A stretch of 39,654 nucleotides of DNA from Mycolicibacterium moriokaense (GCF_003201655.1 NZ_QJJU01000033.1:11910-51563); one strand, 5' to 3'. Shown: positions 27,129 to 36,257, numbered from the stretch's first letter. Notes: generated by a model not told the origin, from the letters alone. A program made the numbers and translations.

Positions 27129-27514
27129 GCTGGGTGGTCGGCACCGTCAGACAGCAGTGGCGACCGGGGCGGCAGGTGGCGGCCATCACCAGGCCGACGT
27201 CCAGACGGTGTCGTCGTCGCAGTTCAGTCGCACGCTGATGCCATCTCGGGTGGGCCACTGGGTCGCATCCTGACCCACTGCTGGCAGCATCAGCGCGAGT
27301 AGAAGGAATGACCAGTTGGCACGTTGTCCGCAGCAGCTGAAAGCCTCTGTAGACCAACAGACTCAGCTATTCCGGGGTACTAACGCCACAGTCGGGCCGC
27401 CTGCTCATCATGCATGGGGTGTAGCTACATGGGAACGGGGCTGGACGATCGTCTATAGAATACTCTAGACTTATCTCTAGACCCGTCAGTGCCGCGTGAT
27501 TGAAGGAAGCAGTA
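27129..27514. other. Divergent promoter region
   Basis: About 385 bases between the two phased-box arrays and up to the acyl-CoA dehydrogenase start. No gene is seen; it should hold the divergent promoters for the P450 unit and the catabolic operon. Confidence 0.45.
27452..27481. promoter_or_regulatory. TCTATA/TCTAGA boxes phased at 12 bp (operon side)
   Basis: TCTATA at 27452 and TCTAGA at 27464 and 27476 repeat the 12-base phasing of the array at 27099. The array ends 33 bp before the GTG at 27515, a position suited to repression of the operon. Confidence 0.6.
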
Positions 27515-28681
27515 GTGGACTTGCAGGAGACCGCGGAGCAGACCGCTCTTCGCAAAGAGCTCAGCGCCTATGTGACCACTCTGATGACAGACGAGGAGCG
27601 TCGCCAACTAGCCATCGCGCAGGTTGGTGGCCCCCGCTTTCGCGAGCTCACCAAACGCATGGGCAACGACGGCTGGCTCGGGGTCGGCTGGCCGGTGGAA
27701 TACGGCGGCCAAGGACGCCCAATTCAGGACCAGTACGTGTTCTTCGACGAGCTGATGCGCACAGGCCTGCCGTTTCCCTTCGTCACCATTAACACTGTGG
27801 GGCCAACGCTGATGGCTGCGGGAACACCGGAGCAAAGGGCGAAGTATCTGCCCGGGATGCTCTCTGGTGACATCGTTTTCGCGATCGGCTACACCGAGAG
27901 CGAAGCGGGTACGGATCTGGCAAGCCTGCGCACACGCGCCGTACCCGACGGCAACGATTGGATCATCACCGGGGCGAAAGTCTTTACCACCGGCGCCAAC
28001 ACAGCTGACTACGTGTGGCTAGCTTGCCGAACCGACCCGACAGCACCGAAACACCGCGGCATCTCGATCTTCATCGTCCCCACAACCACCCCTGGATTCT
28101 CATGGACGCCGATAAACCTGGTCGGCGGCAACATCACGACCGCGACCAGCTACCACGACGTGCGGATTCCGGCGGACAGCCTGGTCGGCGAGTTCAACGG
28201 CGGGTGGCAACTAATCACCACCCAGCTCAATCATGAGCGAATTGGATTGGCCGCCAACGGCGGTCGCATGATCGCGCTGTGGGAGCAAGTGCTGGCCTGG
28301 ACCCGGCATACCGGGGTGATTGACCTTGCGTGGGTGCAGCACGACATGGCGCGAGCCGCCGCACTGCTGGAGGCCATGCGTCTGATCAACTGGAAGATGA
28401 CATGGGCCGTCGCCCGCGATGGACTCAAGGGCGCTGAGGCCGCCGCCGCGAAGGTGTTCGGCACCGAAACCCACGTCGAGGTGCAGCTCATCCTGCTTGC
28501 CGTGCTCGGGGCGGCGGGACGAGTCCGCAGTGGCACCGAAGCTCACTGCCTCGCCGGTGAAGTCGAGCACACCTCGCGCCAGGGAATCGTCAATACCTTC
28601 GGCGGCGGCGTCAATGAGGTGTTGCGCGATATGGTGGCCACCGCTGGGCTCGGTATGCCTCGACCTCAACGAGGTCAATGA
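27515..28681 (+). CDS. Acyl-CoA dehydrogenase, large subunit type
   Basis: This 388-residue flavoprotein has the FAD/substrate motif GYTESEAGTDLASLRTRA, NHERIGLAANGGR and a C-terminal TFGGGVNEVLRDMVATAGLG. It should introduce a double bond into an acyl-CoA. Together with the divergent, shorter family member at 34642-35796 it resembles the heteromeric steroid acyl-CoA dehydrogenases of mycobacteria (ChsE1-ChsE2). The GTG at 27515 follows GGAAG; an in-frame TTG upstream overlaps that site. First gene of the 11-gene operon. Confidence 0.87.
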   Translation: MDLQETAEQTALRKELSAYVTTLMTDEERRQLAIAQVGGPRFRELTKRMGNDGWLGVGWPVEYGGQGRPIQDQYVFFDELMRTGLPFPFVTINTVGPTLMAAGTPEQRAKYLPGMLSGDIVFAIGYTESEAGTDLASLRTRAVPDGNDWIITGAKVFTTGANTADYVWLACRTDPTAPKHRGISIFIVPTTTPGFSWTPINLVGGNITTATSYHDVRIPADSLVGEFNGGWQLITTQLNHERIGLAANGGRMIALWEQVLAWTRHTGVIDLAWVQHDMARAAALLEAMRLINWKMTWAVARDGLKGAEAAAAKVFGTETHVEVQLILLAVLGAAGRVRSGTEAHCLAGEVEHTSRQGIVNTFGGGVNEVLRDMVATAGLGMPRPQRGQ

Positions 28682-28810
28682 TGCCTTCCTGCCATGCGCT
28701 TCAGTTCGTCAGCCGGTGGGCGCGGGAGGGTCTGCTAGGCGCCCCGATCATGGTGTGTGCGTCGCTCAAGGTTCTTCCGTCAACGATGCCGACCGCGGGC
28801 GGTGCCCTCG

Positions 28811-29440
28811 ATGCCTAGTTATGAGATCGATGGGGTGATACCGGTCGTCGCCGCCGGCGCGTTCGTGCATCCGTCGGCGGTGCTGATCGGCGACGTTGTG
28901 ATCGAAACTGATTGCTACATCGGCCCGATGGCCAGCCTACGTGGCGACTTCGGCCCAATCATCATCGGTGCGGGGTCCAATGTCCAGGATGGCTGCGTGC
29001 TGCATTCATTTCCCGAGCGAGAATTGGTGTTGGAGAACGAGTCCCACATCGGGCATGGCGCGATTTTGCACGGTTGCGCGATCGCGTCTGGAGCGATGGT
29101 GGGAATGAATGCAGTAGTGATGGACGGGGCACGGGTGGGGGCACGGGCGCTTGTCGGTGCCGGCAGCTTGGTTCCGGCGGGGATGGCGATCCCCGCTGAG
29201 CACCTCGCGGTCGGCACCCCGGTCACGGTAACCCGGCCGCTGGATGTGCAGACGCTGCGGTGGAAGGCCAACGGTGTGAAGGTCTATCAGGCGCTGGCCA
29301 AGCGGTCGCTGGCCTCCATGCGAGAGACGACGCCGCTTGCCGAGATCCCGGTCGACCGGCCCCGACTCAGCACCGGCCGCGACGTGTCGGCTCCCCTGCA
29401 TGAATTGCGCCGGAGCCACGACGCATTGGAGCCGCGATGA
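28811..29440 (+). CDS. Hexapeptide-repeat protein, PaaY/gamma-carbonic-anhydrase type
   Basis: This 209-residue protein has a left-handed beta-helix made of hexapeptide repeats (about residues 15-150), with conserved LRGDFGPI, NVQDGCVLHSF and HIGHGAILHGC carrying the metal-site histidines. PaaY-type proteins are thioesterases or carbonic anhydrases linked to CoA pathways, and here it probably salvages dead-end CoA esters. The ATG at 28811 begins at the family N-terminus. It overlaps the next gene by four bases. The 130 bp before it has no other feature. Confidence 0.85.
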   Translation: MPSYEIDGVIPVVAAGAFVHPSAVLIGDVVIETDCYIGPMASLRGDFGPIIIGAGSNVQDGCVLHSFPERELVLENESHIGHGAILHGCAIASGAMVGMNAVVMDGARVGARALVGAGSLVPAGMAIPAEHLAVGTPVTVTRPLDVQTLRWKANGVKVYQALAKRSLASMRETTPLAEIPVDRPRLSTGRDVSAPLHELRRSHDALEPR

Positions 29441-30492
29441 TCCGTACGGCATTGCAGGATCTTGTCGGGGTCGAAGCGCCCGTGGTGTGCACCGGAATGG
29501 GATTCGTGTCCGATCCGAGGTTGGCGGCCGCGGTGTGCAACGCGGGCGGGTTGGGCATCGTCGCCGCGGCGATGATGACGCTGCCCGAACTGGAAGCCGC
29601 CGTCGCAGCGATGAACCAGCTGACGGGGCAACCGTATGGGGTCAACTTGCGCTCTGATGCACCGGATTTGGACGATCGCGCCCGGGTCTTGATCGACGGC
29701 GGCGTCAAGGTTGCTTCGTTTGCACTAGCGCCCGACCCTGCCGTGATGAGCCGACTCAAAGAAGCCGGGCTGGTGTGTATCCCGTCGGTCGGCGCGCGCA
29801 AGCACGCCGAGAAAGTGGCCGGTTGGGGCGCTGACGCGGTCATCGCTCAAGGCGCCGAAGCGGGCGGGCATACCGGCCACGTGCCGACCTCCCTGCTGGT
29901 GCCCCAGATCGTCGATTCTGTTGACATCCCGGTGATCGCCGCCGGCGGCTTCTTCGACGGCAGGGGGCTGATCGCCGCGATGGCGTACGGCGCCGCCGGG
30001 ATCGCGATGGGGACGCGGTTCCTGCTGACCCGCGAATCCCCTGTGCCGATGTCCATGAAACAGCGATACCTCCGTACCCAGATCACCGAAACCGTGGTCA
30101 CCAGCAGCATCGATGGGCATCCGCACCGGGTGATCCGCACCGAGTTCATCGCCGACCTCGAGCGGCACGGACTGATGCGTGAGCTGGTCGGTGCGTTGCG
30201 CAATGCACGCCAATTCCAGCAGCTTTCGGGCCGAAGGTGGCCCTCGATCCTGCGACAGAGCTGGACGATGAAACGCCAGCATGAATACAACCTGCGCCAA
30301 CTCGTGATGGCTGCGAACGCACCGATGCTGTGCCGGGCAGCGATGGTCGACGGCCGCGAGGACATCGGTGTGCTCAGCTCCGGGCAGGTCGTCGGCATGA
30401 TCGACGACATCCCCTCCTGCGACGAACTGATCTCGCGCATCATGGCCGAGGCCGACGAGGTGCTCGGCGCGCTCAAGGAACCGGTCACATGA
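29437..30492 (+). CDS. IpdC-like nitronate monooxygenase-family flavoprotein
   Basis: This 351-residue TIM-barrel flavoprotein belongs to the NPD family. It has TGMGFVSDPRLAAAVCNAGG, a phosphate-binding AQGAEAGGHTGH and AAGGFFDGRGLIAAMAYGAA. It follows IpdC (Rv3553 in M. tuberculosis) along its whole length, the enzyme that acts on the steroid C/D ring propanoate intermediate. The resemblance suggests an oxidoreductase working on a CoA thioester with fused rings. It overlaps both neighbours by four bases. Substrate identity is inferred from homology only. Confidence 0.85.
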   Translation: MIRTALQDLVGVEAPVVCTGMGFVSDPRLAAAVCNAGGLGIVAAAMMTLPELEAAVAAMNQLTGQPYGVNLRSDAPDLDDRARVLIDGGVKVASFALAPDPAVMSRLKEAGLVCIPSVGARKHAEKVAGWGADAVIAQGAEAGGHTGHVPTSLLVPQIVDSVDIPVIAAGGFFDGRGLIAAMAYGAAGIAMGTRFLLTRESPVPMSMKQRYLRTQITETVVTSSIDGHPHRVIRTEFIADLERHGLMRELVGALRNARQFQQLSGRRWPSILRQSWTMKRQHEYNLRQLVMAANAPMLCRAAMVDGREDIGVLSSGQVVGMIDDIPSCDELISRIMAEADEVLGALKEPVT

Positions 30493-31259
30493 CCGCACGG
30501 GCCGCCCAACTCCATGGTCCAGCGGGTTCGGGGTTACTCGAAGGCAAGGTCGTGGTCATCACCGCGGCGGCGGGAACCGGCATCGGCGGCGCCTGTGCCC
30601 GCCGATGCCTGGCCGAGGGTGCCCAGGTGTTCATCAGCGACATCCACAAAGGGCGACTCGAGCACACCGCCGAAGACCTCGGCGTCGCCTCGATGCTGTG
30701 CGACGTGACCCATTCGGGGGCCATCGACGAGCTGCTCAATGCGGCCGAAGACACCTACGGCCCGGTCGACGTCTTAGTGAACAACGCCGGCTTGGGCGGC
30801 AATGCCAGGATCACCGACCTCAACGACAGCGACTGGGACCGTGTCCTTGCTGTCACCTTGACCAGCGCCTTCCGAGGGACTCGCGCCGCGCTGCGGCGGA
30901 TGGTCCCGCGCGGGCGCGGCAGCGTCGTCAACATCGCCTCCATCACCGGATGGCGCGCCGAGCCCGGCCAGTCCCACTACGCGGCGGCCAAGGCCGGTGT
31001 GATGGCGTTGACGCGCAGCGCCGGCGTCGAGGTCGCCGCGGCGGGGGTGCGGGTCAACGCGGTCGCTCCCACCGTCGCCATGCATCCCTACCTGGACAAG
31101 GTCAGCTCCAAGGAGGTGATCGCCGAGTGGGTCGGCCACCAGCCCCAGGGGCGAGCCGCAGAACCCGGGGAGATCGCCAATGTCATTGCCTTCCTAGCTA
31201 GTGACTACGCCAGTTATCTCACTGGAGAGGTGATCTCGGTGGGAGGGCAGCACCCATGA
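30489..31259 (+). CDS. IpdF-like short-chain dehydrogenase
   Basis: This 256-residue SDR starts MTARAAQLHGPAGSGLLEGK. Its cofactor motif is TAAAGTGIGGACARR, with NNAGLGG, and the catalytic Tyr and Lys are in SHYAAAKAG. It ends YLTGEVISVGGQHP. The unusual TAAAGTGIG, DVLVNNAGLGG and C-terminal motifs are those of IpdF (Rv3559c), the 5-hydroxy-steroid-acid CoA oxidoreductase of cholesterol degradation. Overlaps of four bases on both sides show tight operon packing. Confidence 0.87.
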   Translation: MTARAAQLHGPAGSGLLEGKVVVITAAAGTGIGGACARRCLAEGAQVFISDIHKGRLEHTAEDLGVASMLCDVTHSGAIDELLNAAEDTYGPVDVLVNNAGLGGNARITDLNDSDWDRVLAVTLTSAFRGTRAALRRMVPRGRGSVVNIASITGWRAEPGQSHYAAAKAGVMALTRSAGVEVAAAGVRVNAVAPTVAMHPYLDKVSSKEVIAEWVGHQPQGRAAEPGEIANVIAFLASDYASYLTGEVISVGGQHP

Positions 31260-31690
31260 GGCTCAACGCCGCGGCGCAACGTCTTCTCGACGGCGCCAAC
31301 ATCGCCCACCTGTCCACGCTGCAACCGGACGGCGCACCGAAAGCCGAACCGGTGTGGGTACTGCGGGAGGGTGATGTCATTTTCATCACCACCGACGCCA
31401 AATCGTTGAAGACCCGCAACATCGCCGCCGATCCCCGCGTCGCCTTATCCATCGTGGATTACCACAATCCGTACGAACAGCTTCTCGTGCGTGGCCGCGT
31501 CGTGGAAACCCGCGGCGATCCCGAGCTTGCCGTCCTCGACGCGATGGCAAGAAAGTATCTGGCAGTCGACTTCCCGCGCCGCAGATGGGCACAACGGCTT
31601 GTCTTCGTGATCGAAGCCAACGCCGTCCGCTCCTACAGATCACCCCTGATCGACCCCCGCACCCATCCACACGAGGAGGAAACACCTTGA
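31256..31690 (+). CDS. PPOX-class flavin/F420-binding protein
   Basis: This 144-residue split-barrel protein has AHLSTLQPDGAPKAEPVWVL and DAKSLKTRNIAADPRVALSI, typical of the Rv1155-like pyridoxamine-phosphate-oxidase-fold group that binds F420 or FMN. It may supply reduced F420-dependent chemistry or be a reductase in the pathway. It overlaps the SDR upstream by four bases and the hydratase downstream by four. Confidence 0.83.
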   Translation: MRLNAAAQRLLDGANIAHLSTLQPDGAPKAEPVWVLREGDVIFITTDAKSLKTRNIAADPRVALSIVDYHNPYEQLLVRGRVVETRGDPELAVLDAMARKYLAVDFPRRRWAQRLVFVIEANAVRSYRSPLIDPRTHPHEEETP

Positions 31691-32445
31691 CCATCCATCT
31701 AGATGTTCACACCGACGGCGTCGCTCTGGTGACGATGGACAACCCCCCGGTGAACGCGATCAGTGTCGAAGACACGTGGAGATTGCGCGACATATTCGAC
31801 GGTTTCTCGCGCGACAGCGATGTTCGCGTCGCCATCCTGACGTCTGAGGGCCGCGGCTTCAACGCAGGGATCGATATCAAAGAGATGCAGTCGTCGGGCA
31901 ACTTCGATTTCCTCATCAGTTCGGGCAACGCGTGTTTCGCCGCGTTCTCCGCGATCTATCACACCCCAATTCCTGTCATCGCCGCCGTCAACGGGTATGC
32001 ACTTGGGCTCGGGGTTGGGCTGGTGGGCAGTTGCGACATCGTGATCGCGTCCACCAAGGCGCGATTCGGACTGCCTGAAGTTGACAACGGAGCCCTCGGC
32101 TGCGCCTCGCACCTGGCGAAGCTGGTACCGCCAATGATGCTGCGCAGGATGGTTTTTACCTGCGAGTCGGTGTCTGCGGCCCAACTGCACGAATGGGGAA
32201 CGGTCTACAGACTCACCGAACCCGAAGTGTTGTTGGACACCGCGCTCGAAGTGGCCCGTGACATCTTGAAGAAGCCGGCACAGGTGGTCCGGCAGGCAAA
32301 GACCGCTCTCAATGAGATCGACTTCTATGACATGGAGCGCAACTACCGCATCGAGCAGGGCCATACCTATGAGCTGAATCTTCGCGGCGACGGGGCCAAA
32401 CAGCGCGACGCGTTCGTGCGCGGCGAGCGGATCATCACGCGGTGA
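31687..32445 (+). CDS. EchA20-like enoyl-CoA hydratase/hydrolase
   Basis: This 252-residue crotonase-fold protein starts at TTG with GAGGAGG upstream. It has GRGFNAGIDIKEMQ and NGYALGLGVGLVGSCDI (oxyanion hole) and FGLPEVDNGALGCASHL. It parallels EchA20 (Rv3550), the ring-opening hydrolase for the steroid D-ring in the KstR2 regulon, through to QGHTYELNL near the C-terminus. That makes ring hydrolysis, rather than ordinary hydration, a fair guess. A one-base TGATG overlap joins it to the next SDR. Confidence 0.86.
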   Translation: MTIHLDVHTDGVALVTMDNPPVNAISVEDTWRLRDIFDGFSRDSDVRVAILTSEGRGFNAGIDIKEMQSSGNFDFLISSGNACFAAFSAIYHTPIPVIAAVNGYALGLGVGLVGSCDIVIASTKARFGLPEVDNGALGCASHLAKLVPPMMLRRMVFTCESVSAAQLHEWGTVYRLTEPEVLLDTALEVARDILKKPAQVVRQAKTALNEIDFYDMERNYRIEQGHTYELNLRGDGAKQRDAFVRGERIITR

Positions 32446-33215
32446 TGAGTCGGCTCGCCGGCAAGGTTGCCATAGTTACCGGCGCCGCCCGTGGCATCGG
32501 TGCGGCAGTCGCTGAACGGTTCGTGCTCGAGGGCGCTCGGGTCGTAGCGCTGGATAAGCGCGCGGAGCTGTGCGCTGCAGTCGCCGATCGGCTCAACACC
32601 GCTCGACCCGATAGCACCCTGGCCCTGGCGCTCGACGTCACCGATGAGACGGGATGGTTGGGCATTGTCGAGGAGGTCGCGAGGCGCTGGGGCGGTGTCG
32701 ACGTCCTGGTCAACAATGCGGGGATCATGCGGATTCAACCACTTACCGAGTGCGACGGCGACACGTTCCGCAAGGTGATCGAGACCAACCTTGTCGGCGC
32801 GTACCTGGGAATGCGTGCGGTCGTGCCGTCGATGCAGGCACGTGGAGGCGGCTCGATCGTCAACTTCTCCTCGGCGCAGGGGTTCGAGGGACGCTTCGGA
32901 ATGCCGGCTTACACGGCAGCGAAATTCGGCATACGGGGATTGTCGAAGACGGCCGCAATCGAACTGGGGCCGTTGGGAATTCGGGTGAACACAGTGGCGC
33001 CGGGGCCGACCGTCACCGAGATGACACGCCGGGAGGGGTGGACGCAGGCCGATTATGACCGCGCCTACGCGTTGTATCCGCTGGGCCGGATGGCCGCGCC
33101 CGCCGAGATCGCCTCCGCCTGTGCGTTTCTCGCCTCGGATGACGCGTCGTTCATCACCGGCGCCGACTTGGTGGCCGATGGCGGCGTGACAGCAGGCAAG
33201 CCGAGGGACCGATGA
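32445..33215 (+). CDS. Short-chain dehydrogenase
   Basis: This 256-residue classical SDR has cofactor motif VTGAARGIGAAVAERF, NNAGIM and the catalytic pair in PAYTAAKFG. It ends with the usual GADLVADGG. The enzyme should oxidise a hydroxyl group on a cyclic substrate with NAD; it resembles 3alpha/20beta-hydroxysteroid dehydrogenases, but many SDRs do. It overlaps the next SDR by four bases. Confidence 0.85.
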   Translation: MSRLAGKVAIVTGAARGIGAAVAERFVLEGARVVALDKRAELCAAVADRLNTARPDSTLALALDVTDETGWLGIVEEVARRWGGVDVLVNNAGIMRIQPLTECDGDTFRKVIETNLVGAYLGMRAVVPSMQARGGGSIVNFSSAQGFEGRFGMPAYTAAKFGIRGLSKTAAIELGPLGIRVNTVAPGPTVTEMTRREGWTQADYDRAYALYPLGRMAAPAEIASACAFLASDDASFITGADLVADGGVTAGKPRDR

Positions 33216-33985
33216 CCAGCCGACCCACCGGTGACGGCTATCTGGACGGTCGTGTCGCCGTCGTCACAGGCGGGGGACGCGGTCTGGGCGCCGCGCTGGC
33301 GCGAGGACTGGCCGCCGCTGGCGCACAGGTCGTGCTTGCCGGAAGGCAGCTGGCCCGCTGCCGGGAGGTGGTCGAAAAGATTCGGGGCCAGGGCGGGCAG
33401 GCGTCGGCGATCGACGCCGATATCTCCGTCACCGCTGACCGTTCCCGACTGATCACCCACGCGGTAGACACGTTCGGCGGCATCGACGTGCTGGTGAACA
33501 ACGCCGCAATCCTCAAGCCGCATCTGCTGATGAAAGTCACCGAAGACGAGCTCGACGAGATCTGGGCGGTCAACGTCAAAGGGCCGGTGTTGTTGGCCCA
33601 GGCTGCCCATCCCCACTTGCGGGCGGGCGGAGGCGTGATCGTCAACGTGGCCGCCGCGGGCGCGTTTCAGACGATCGCGGGGATCGGGGCCTACTCCGCG
33701 GCAAAAGCGGCGTTGGTCAACTGGACCTCCACGATGGCCAAAGAATGGGCACCAGACGGTATTCGCGTCAACAATCTCGTACCTGGACCGGTGGCCACCG
33801 ACATGATCCTGCCGCGCGACGACGGCCGGCGGGTCGAATTCGAGTCGCAGATGAGCGCGCAGACCCTCATCGGCAGGCTGGCTGCACCTGAGGACTTGGC
33901 GGCTGCGGTGGTGTTTCTGTGCAGTGATCAGTCGGCCTTCATGACGGGCCGTTCCCTGTTCATGGATGGGGGATTGCTCGTATGA
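33212..33985 (+). CDS. Short-chain dehydrogenase
   Basis: This 257-residue classical SDR has cofactor motif VVTGGGRGLGAALARGL, NNAAIL, and catalytic Tyr/Lys in GAYSAAKAA. The late motif is SLFMDGG. It is a third SDR in the operon, distinct from the other two. The particular carbonyl acted on is unknown. Overlaps of four bases join it to both neighbours. Confidence 0.85.
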   Translation: MTSRPTGDGYLDGRVAVVTGGGRGLGAALARGLAAAGAQVVLAGRQLARCREVVEKIRGQGGQASAIDADISVTADRSRLITHAVDTFGGIDVLVNNAAILKPHLLMKVTEDELDEIWAVNVKGPVLLAQAAHPHLRAGGGVIVNVAAAGAFQTIAGIGAYSAAKAALVNWTSTMAKEWAPDGIRVNNLVPGPVATDMILPRDDGRRVEFESQMSAQTLIGRLAAPEDLAAAVVFLCSDQSAFMTGRSLFMDGGLLV

Positions 33986-34560
33986 CAAGCCATGTTTCGC
34001 GTGCGGAAGCGCGCGTGAATACCGAGGCCGAGCTGGCTGACCTTGCGACTTTCATCGGTATGACGTTGAGGTCAAACATCATCAGCCAGGACTGCGTCAA
34101 CGTCGCGATGATCCGTCACTGGGTCGAAGCGATGGGTGACGACAACCCGGTCTATTTGGATCGACGTGCCGCCCAAGCCACTGGGCGCAGCGACATTGTG
34201 GCACCGGCAACGATGGTGCAAGCGTGGACGATGGTCGGCTACCGTGCCACGGTCAGCCCGGATGCCGAGAGGCCAGATCTTGCCGGTGCAAGGGCGCTGG
34301 GGCAGTGTCTGGCTGCTCACGGCTACACCGCCGTCGTCGCCACCAACTCGGAGTTCGAGTTTTTCGAAGAACTCAGCCCGGGTGATCGCATCAGGCTTGA
34401 TGAGGTGGTTGAAGACATCTCGTCGGAACGCAGGACCCGCCTCGGTGTTGGCCGGTTCGTGACGTCGCTGAAAATCTACGGTGACCAAGAGGGCAACGTG
34501 GTCGCTCAACAACGTTGGCGCACACTGCGCTACAAGCCAACCGACCAGGACGCTGGGTGA
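33982..34560 (+). CDS. ChsH2-like MaoC dehydratase subunit
   Basis: This 192-residue hot-dog-fold protein begins after a short charged leader and has NVAMIRHWVEAMGDDNPVYL, DIVAPATMVQAWTM and FEFFEELSPGDRI. This matches the N-terminal half of ChsH2 (Rv3542c), which pairs with ChsH1 to hydrate the steroid side-chain enoyl-CoA. The C-terminal DUF35 domain of ChsH2, which recruits an aldolase, is absent here, and no separate DUF35 gene is visible. It works most likely with the ChsH1-like protein at 35793. Confidence 0.85.
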   Translation: MTSHVSRAEARVNTEAELADLATFIGMTLRSNIISQDCVNVAMIRHWVEAMGDDNPVYLDRRAAQATGRSDIVAPATMVQAWTMVGYRATVSPDAERPDLAGARALGQCLAAHGYTAVVATNSEFEFFEELSPGDRIRLDEVVEDISSERRTRLGVGRFVTSLKIYGDQEGNVVAQQRWRTLRYKPTDQDAG

Positions 34561-34641
34561 TTGAGGGTGACACGCGGACCTTGCCGGAAGAGACACAAAC
34601 ATGCCGCACGGCCGAAGACCGTTGGCGCGATTCCTGGAGGA

Positions 34642-35796
34642 GTGTTGGATTTCAGTGAAGACGAAGTCGTCACCGATGTACGTCGACTCGCTAATGATGT
34701 ATTCAAGCGGAGGGTGAGCGAGGACCGACTCCGCTTAATCGATGCGTCCAGCTCAGGTCACGATGAGGCGTTGTGGGACGACCTGGCACGTTCGGGTCTT
34801 CTCGGGATCGGCATCGGCGAAGCGAATGGGGGCGCCGGGCTGGGCTGGTCAGCGTGCTGCGCGGTGCTCGAGGAGCAGGCCAGGTTCGTCGCTCCGGTTC
34901 CGCTGTGGCCGCATTACGTTGGCGCGCAGGCGATATCGTCGGCCAATGGCACCCGTCACGGTAAGCAGATATTGCGTGATATCGCAGCGGGGACAGCTCG
35001 AGTCACAGTCGCCCTCGAAGAATATTCGGCGTCGCCGGCGGCCGCCGACCCCGCCACACCAACCTGCACGGCGTCACCGGTCTCGGAGGAAAGCTGGCTC
35101 TTGCGTGGGCAAAAGGCCGCGGTCCCCGCGATCTCGACTGCTCAACACGTCCTCGTGTCGGCCGCCGCGCCCGCCGGCGTCGGGCTGTTCTTGGTCGATC
35201 GGAATGGCCCCGGCGTCCGCAACGACTCCGTGCCGGTGACCGACCGCGGGCCGGCCGGCGACCTGACGCTGGACGGCGCCACCGGCCTTGCCGTCGGCGC
35301 CCCAGGCGATGGCCTGCCGATGTCTGTGCTCGCCCACGCCAGGGTCGCCCTCGCGGCGTTGCAGCTGGGTGTCACGGAGAGTGTTATCACCCGCACAGCG
35401 GCCTATTTGAGTGCACGGATTCAGTTTGGCCGCCCTCTTGGGACATTTCAGGCCGCCCAGCATCAGATGGCTGACTGCTATATCGGCGCTGAGGCGATGC
35501 GCACTACTCTCTGGCAGGCGATCGACTGCTTGGACAACGACCACCCCGGCCGCTCAACCGAATTGGCGGTCCGGGTGGCTAAGTGGTGGGCCGATAGCGC
35601 CGGACTCGCAGCGGTGTTCGCAGCGGTGCATCTGCACGGCGGCCTCGGCGTCGACGTGGACTATCCGCTGCACCGGTACTTCCTCTGGGGCAAGCAGCTC
35701 GCCGTCACACTCGGCGGGCGCGGCGCCGGTCTTGCGCAGCTCGGCGCCCTGCTCGCCTCCGGCCACCTGCCCAGCGGTCTGGAAAGCGTGCGATGA
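34642..35796 (+). CDS. Acyl-CoA dehydrogenase, small subunit type
   Basis: The 384-residue protein has the fold of acyl-CoA dehydrogenases (LDFSEDEVVTDVRRLAND, GIGEANGGAGLGWS, FGRPLGTFQAAQHQMADCYI), but the middle region is shortened and the FAD motif is weak, as in the partner subunit of mycobacterial heterotetramers. It ends HGGLGVDVDYPLHRYFLW, typical of the ChsE2/FadE29-like half. The start is uncertain: GGAGG lies immediately before the GTG at 34642, and a TTG three bases later has better spacing. It overlaps the downstream dehydratase by four bases. Confidence 0.84.
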   Translation: MLDFSEDEVVTDVRRLANDVFKRRVSEDRLRLIDASSSGHDEALWDDLARSGLLGIGIGEANGGAGLGWSACCAVLEEQARFVAPVPLWPHYVGAQAISSANGTRHGKQILRDIAAGTARVTVALEEYSASPAAADPATPTCTASPVSEESWLLRGQKAAVPAISTAQHVLVSAAAPAGVGLFLVDRNGPGVRNDSVPVTDRGPAGDLTLDGATGLAVGAPGDGLPMSVLAHARVALAALQLGVTESVITRTAAYLSARIQFGRPLGTFQAAQHQMADCYIGAEAMRTTLWQAIDCLDNDHPGRSTELAVRVAKWWADSAGLAAVFAAVHLHGGLGVDVDYPLHRYFLWGKQLAVTLGGRGAGLAQLGALLASGHLPSGLESVR

Positions 35797-36233
35797 CAGC
35801 CGACTGCACCCCCTCGCGCACCATCGATTCGGTAACGATCGGACAGACAGTTCCGGAGCTGGTCATCCCCATAACGCGGACCATGATCGTCGCGACAGCA
35901 CTGGCAAGTCGAGATTACGAGGACGTTCACCACGACCCCGACTGTGCCCGAGACAAGGGCTCAGCGGACATCTTCATGAACATTCTGACCAGCAACGGAC
36001 TGGTAGAACGCTACGTCCGCGGTTGGTCGGGGCCTGCGGCACAGCTGACGGCACTGAAGATCCGGCTGGGGGTACCGAACTACCCGGGCGACACGATGCG
36101 CCTGAACGCTAAGGTCACCGCGATCGACTCGGGCACCGGCAGGGTGGTGCTGGATGTCACCGGCTCGAACTCGCTGGGCACCCATCTAGGCGGCACCGCA
36201 GAACTGCAATTCGGCCCCGTGCTACGACTTTGA
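35793..36233 (+). CDS. ChsH1-like MaoC dehydratase subunit
   Basis: This 146-residue hot-dog-fold protein has ALASRDYEDVHHDPDCARDK and SADIFMNILTSNGLVERYV, followed by NSLGTHLGGTAEL. It follows ChsH1 (Rv3541c) throughout, including the catalytic DVHHD motif. With the ChsH2-like subunit it should form an enoyl-CoA hydratase for a bulky side chain. Last gene of the operon; the TetR gene converges on it after 24 bp. Confidence 0.86.
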   Translation: MTADCTPSRTIDSVTIGQTVPELVIPITRTMIVATALASRDYEDVHHDPDCARDKGSADIFMNILTSNGLVERYVRGWSGPAAQLTALKIRLGVPNYPGDTMRLNAKVTAIDSGTGRVVLDVTGSNSLGTHLGGTAELQFGPVLRL

Positions 36234-36257
36234 GCCAGATCGCGCGTCGTTCGCTCG

